Shown here in pieces: positions 61,335-64,000 of a stretch of 64,000 nt of DNA. The notes beneath the pieces are model-generated. The model did no database searches, had not been told where the DNA came from, and saw only the letters and a list, made by a program, of their open reading frames with translations. Position 1 is the stretch's first letter, and the number at the start of each line of letters is the position of its first letter. This stretch comes from Aerophototrophica crusticola (GTDB taxonomy: Bacteria > Pseudomonadota > Alphaproteobacteria > Azospirillales > Azospirillaceae): the NCBI GenBank assembly GCA_001939945.1, contig MOEB01000006.1, forward strand, positions 30,934-94,933. Reading direction: 5' to 3'. Both the position numbers and the translations under genes were made by a program.

Positions 61335-63503
61335 ATGGCCCTGGAAATGGTCGCGCTGGCCCGCGAGCCGGACTTCCGGCTGGGCCGGTGCGTCGTCTCC
61401 CCCTCCGCCGGCCTCCTGACCGCCCCTGGCGGCGGCCAGGCGCGGCTGGAGCCGCGGGTCATGCAGGTGCTGGTGGCCCTGGCCCGCCGCGCCGGCCACC
61501 CCGTCTCCCGCGATGATCTGCTGCACGCCTGCTGGGGCAACGTGGTGGTGGGCGACGACGCCCTGAACCGCTGCATCCAGCGCCTCCGCGCCGCCTTCCG
61601 CGACCTGGCCGAGCCCGGCATCCAGATCGAGACCCTGCCCCGCCTCGGCTACCGCCTTCGCCTGCCCGACGGCCTCTCGGTCGAGCCCCTCCAGCCCCCA
61701 CCGCCCGCCGCTGCCCCGCCCGGGCCCGCCCCGTCCCCCTCGCCGCCACCCCAGTCCCGCCGCCCCTGGCTGCCCCTGGCCCTGGCGGGGGCGGCGGCGG
61801 TGTTGGGCGGGTTGGTGGTACTGGCGGCCATGCTGCTCTGGGGCGACCCCGGCCCGGGTTGGGAGGTGCGCCGCGTCACCCCTGCCACCGCCCTGCCGGG
61901 GCGGGAGACCTGGCCCGCCTTGTCCCCCGACGGCGGCCAGCTCGCCTTCGCCGCCCGCCTCGCCGACCCGGGCAACGCCGACCTCTACCTGCAGAGCGTC
62001 GCCGGCGGCAGCCCCGTCCGCCTGACCGACGACCCGGGCATCGACTCGGCCCCCGCCTGGTCTCCCGACGGCAGCCGCATCGCCTTCTCCCGCAGCGCCG
62101 ACGGCCAGCCCTGCCGCATCCTGGTGATGACCGTCCCCGCCGGCCAGCCGCAGCAGGTGGGCCAGTGCCGTGACGCCCCCTGGACCCAGCCCGCCTGGAC
62201 CCCCGACGGCAAGTCCATCATCTTCCCGGACCGCCCCGGCATCGTGGCGCCATTCCAGCTCTACCGCCTGGCCCTGGATGACGGCCGCGTCACGCCCCTG
62301 ACAAGGGCGCTGGCCCGCACCTGGGGCCATGACCGGCCCACCGTCTCCCCCGACGGTCGCCGGGTCGCCTTCGTGGACACCCCCGCCTGGTCGGTGCAGG
62401 ACGTGCAGGTGCTGGACCTGCTGGACGGCACGGTGCGCCGCGTCACCAACGAGGGCGGGGAGATCGGCGGCCTCGCCTGGCTGCGCGATGGCTCCCTGGT
62501 CTTCAGCTCCGCCCGGCAGGGCGACCGCGGCCTCTGGACCCTGGCGCCGGGGGCGGAGGTGCCGCGCCGGCTGCTGGCCGGGGTGCAGGACCTGCGCCGC
62601 CTGTCCAGCGCCCGCCATGCGGACCGGCTGGCGGTGGAGTCCTGGACCTTCCACGCCAACCTGTCCGAGATCACCCTGGACCCAGGCGGCTCCCCCGTGG
62701 CGGACACGTCCGGCAAGCGCCTGACCTTCGCTACCGCCGCCGACCACGACCCCGACCTCGCCCCCGACGGCAGCCTGGCCTTCATCTCCACCCGCTCCGG
62801 CACGCCGGAAATTTGGGTGAAGCCGACGGCGGGGGAGCCGCGGAAGCTCACGGAGCTGGGCGGCACCTCCATCAGCAGCGTGCGCTGGTCGCCGGACGGC
62901 ACGCGGCTGGCCTTCGCCGCGGCGCGGGCTGGCAACTATGACGTCTTCACGGTGGGGGCCGACGGCAGTGGCCTGAAGCGCTGGACGGAGGAGATGGAGG
63001 AGGATCTGTCCCCCGTCTGGGCAGCGGATGGGCAGTCCCTCTACTTCACCTCGCGCCGTACCGGGTTCTGGCGGCTGTGGAGCCTGGACCTCTCCTCCGG
63101 CGAGGCGCTGCCCCTGACCGGCGACGGCCCCATGACGGTCCGGGCCAGCCCGGACGGCCAAGCCATCTATTATGCCAAGGAGGGGGAAAGCGGGATCTGG
63201 CGCCGGTCCCTGGACGGGTCGGAGGATGAGGTGCTGGTGATCCCCGACTTCGCCTACCAGGACTGGCCCAACTGGACCATCGCCGACGGGATGCTCTGGT
63301 ACGTGCTGCGCGGCCGGCCCGGGGGCGCGGTGCTGGTGCGGGCGGGGCTGGACGGGCAGGGGGCGCAGGCGGTGGCGACCCTGTCCCGCTTCTATGCCAT
63401 GTCCGGCCTGGCGGTGCGGCCGGATGGCCGGTCGGTCATCCTGTCCAGCATGGTGATCGACGAGGCGGACATCCACCTCGTCGATCTCGCCCGGCACGAC
63501 TAG
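61335..63503 (+). CDS. CadC-like membrane regulator with a TolB-type beta-propeller
   Basis: 722 residues. N-terminal OmpR-type winged helix (about 14-110: LEPRVMQVLVALARRAGHPVS ... IETLPRLGYRLRLP), a Pro-rich linker (118-143) and one membrane helix (145-169). A periplasmic six- or seven-bladed propeller follows, built from PD40 units (WPALSPDGGQLAFAA, APAWSPDGSRIAFSR, VRWSPDGTRLAFAA). It probably senses a periplasmic signal and regulates genes directly from the membrane. Neighbouring CopA is convergent. Confidence 0.85.
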   Translation: MALEMVALAREPDFRLGRCVVSPSAGLLTAPGGGQARLEPRVMQVLVALARRAGHPVSRDDLLHACWGNVVVGDDALNRCIQRLRAAFRDLAEPGIQIETLPRLGYRLRLPDGLSVEPLQPPPPAAAPPGPAPSPSPPPQSRRPWLPLALAGAAAVLGGLVVLAAMLLWGDPGPGWEVRRVTPATALPGRETWPALSPDGGQLAFAARLADPGNADLYLQSVAGGSPVRLTDDPGIDSAPAWSPDGSRIAFSRSADGQPCRILVMTVPAGQPQQVGQCRDAPWTQPAWTPDGKSIIFPDRPGIVAPFQLYRLALDDGRVTPLTRALARTWGHDRPTVSPDGRRVAFVDTPAWSVQDVQVLDLLDGTVRRVTNEGGEIGGLAWLRDGSLVFSSARQGDRGLWTLAPGAEVPRRLLAGVQDLRRLSSARHADRLAVESWTFHANLSEITLDPGGSPVADTSGKRLTFATAADHDPDLAPDGSLAFISTRSGTPEIWVKPTAGEPRKLTELGGTSISSVRWSPDGTRLAFAAARAGNYDVFTVGADGSGLKRWTEEMEEDLSPVWAADGQSLYFTSRRTGFWRLWSLDLSSGEALPLTGDGPMTVRASPDGQAIYYAKEGESGIWRRSLDGSEDEVLVIPDFAYQDWPNWTIADGMLWYVLRGRPGGAVLVRAGLDGQGAQAVATLSRFYAMSGLAVRPDGRSVILSSMVIDEADIHLVDLARHD

Positions 63504-63529
63504 GCGAACTTTCGAATTCGAAACCCGCC

Positions 63530-64000
63530 CTACCTTCCAGGCGTCCAGCGGTAGAGCAGCAGGGCGTTGCTGACGACGCTGACGCTGGAGAAGGCCATGG
63601 CCGCCCCGGCGACCATCGGGCTCAGCAGGCCCAAGGCGGCCAGTGGGATTCCCAGGACGTTGTAGGCGAAGGCCCAGAACAGGTTCTGGCGGATCTTGGC
63701 GTAAGTCCGCCGCGCCAGGTCCAGCGCGTCCCCCACCAGCGCCGGGTCGCCCCGCATCAGGGTGATGCCCGCGGCCTGCATGGCCACGTCGGTGCCGCTG
63801 CCCATGGCCAACCCCAAATCGGCCGCGGCCAGGGCCGGGGCGTCGTTCACCCCGTCGCCCACCATGGCCACCTTGGCGCCCTTGGCCTTCAGGGCGGCGA
63901 CGGCGGCGGCCTTGTCCTCCGGCAGCACCTCGGCCACCACCTCCGTGATGCCCAGGGTCCGGGCGGCGGCATGGGCGCTGCCCACATTGTCGCCGGTCAG
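63530..64000 (-). CDS. heavy-metal (copper-type) P-type ATPase, C-terminal part
   Basis: 156 residues visible; the frame runs off the window end (the first 75-80% is missing). [29 protein letters not shown] is the hinge motif of P1B-ATPases, and the last two membrane helices ([35 protein letters not shown]-like with SVSVVSNAL) end with the CopA-type pattern. Exports Cu+ or a similar ion. Confidence 0.92.
   Translation of the reverse strand: MTGDNVGSAHAAARTLGITEVVAEVLPEDKAAAVAALKAKGAKVAMVGDGVNDAPALAAADLGLAMGSGTDVAMQAAGITLMRGDPALVGDALDLARRTYAKIRQNLFWAFAYNVLGIPLAALGLLSPMVAGAAMAFSSVSVVSNALLLYRWTPGR

Noticed and set aside
61185-63497. 770-codon minus-strand frame opposite the propeller gene
   Set aside because: Same antisense artefact; the plus-strand protein has a clear wHTH, membrane helix and PD40 repeats.

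Overview
The window is a GC-rich stretch of an alphaproteobacterial chromosome, most like the Rhodospirillales/Azospirillum group. The evidence is the gene order rpsF-rpsR-rplI ... dnaB-alr, the lptF-lptG-surA-pdxA-rsmA block, a DUF2336 protein, an LdtR-like MarR regulator and the overall codon use. No rRNA, tRNA, CRISPR array or transposase was found. Almost all genes use strongly G/C-ending codons. Two short stretches (about 6.1-6.8 kb and 55.4-57.9 kb) and one gene-free gap (46.3-46.9 kb) are clearly richer in A/T and look acquired.

Layout. 0-3.5 kb: ExbB (cut by the window edge), two ExbD, a TPR protein and an unanchored TonB C-terminal domain. 3.6-6.0 kb: TatA, an LdtR-like MarR regulator, a DUF2336 protein. 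7.0-15.9 kb: nine tightly packed genes of a glycoconjugate pathway (inositol-phosphate synthase, CgeB-type glycosyltransferase, nucleotidyltransferase, methyltransferase, a glycosidase with permuted motif order, PIG-L deacetylase, GT4 glycosyltransferase, GNAT/FemAB-like acyltransferase, a nucleotide-sugar-transferase-like protein). 16.1-23.4 kb (minus strand): MlaFE, alanine racemase, DnaB, ribosomal proteins L9/S18/S6, TonB. 23.6-28.2 kb: fabD-fabG-acpP-fabF-mltG. 28.2-31.6 kb (minus): a VapBC-like toxin-antitoxin pair, HolC, a secreted protein, PepA. 32.0-37.5 kb: lptF-lptG-surA-pdxA-rsmA, without lptD in its usual place. 37.7-43 kb: LysE exporter, GT4 glycosyltransferase, Gmk, YicC, SDR, PmtA-like methyltransferase. 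43.2-46.3 kb (minus): a six-gene operon built around DUF2589-type proteins of unknown function. 46.9-54.6 kb: coiled-coil protein, ABC-F ATPase, Ndk, small envelope proteins, LepA. 55.0-59.2 kb: an accessory island with an XRE regulator, a small protein, an anti-phage dCTP-deaminase (AvcD-like) and an unknown HTH protein followed by iteron-like repeats. 59.5-64 kb: iron-type alcohol dehydrogenase, two regulators (one a CadC-like membrane regulator with a beta-propeller) and the C-terminus of a copper-type P-ATPase cut by the window edge.

Two families of dispersed palindromic repeats fill the intergenic regions. One has a nearly invariant AAGCCAAGCC core between hairpins whose stem sequences differ but stay complementary (five copies). 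The other is built on CCCTCTCC...GGAGAGGG, and one copy sits in frame inside the GNAT gene. The most interesting material is the inositol/PIG-L glycoconjugate cluster with its apparently permuted glycosidase, the DUF2589 operon, and the AvcD-like defence island.
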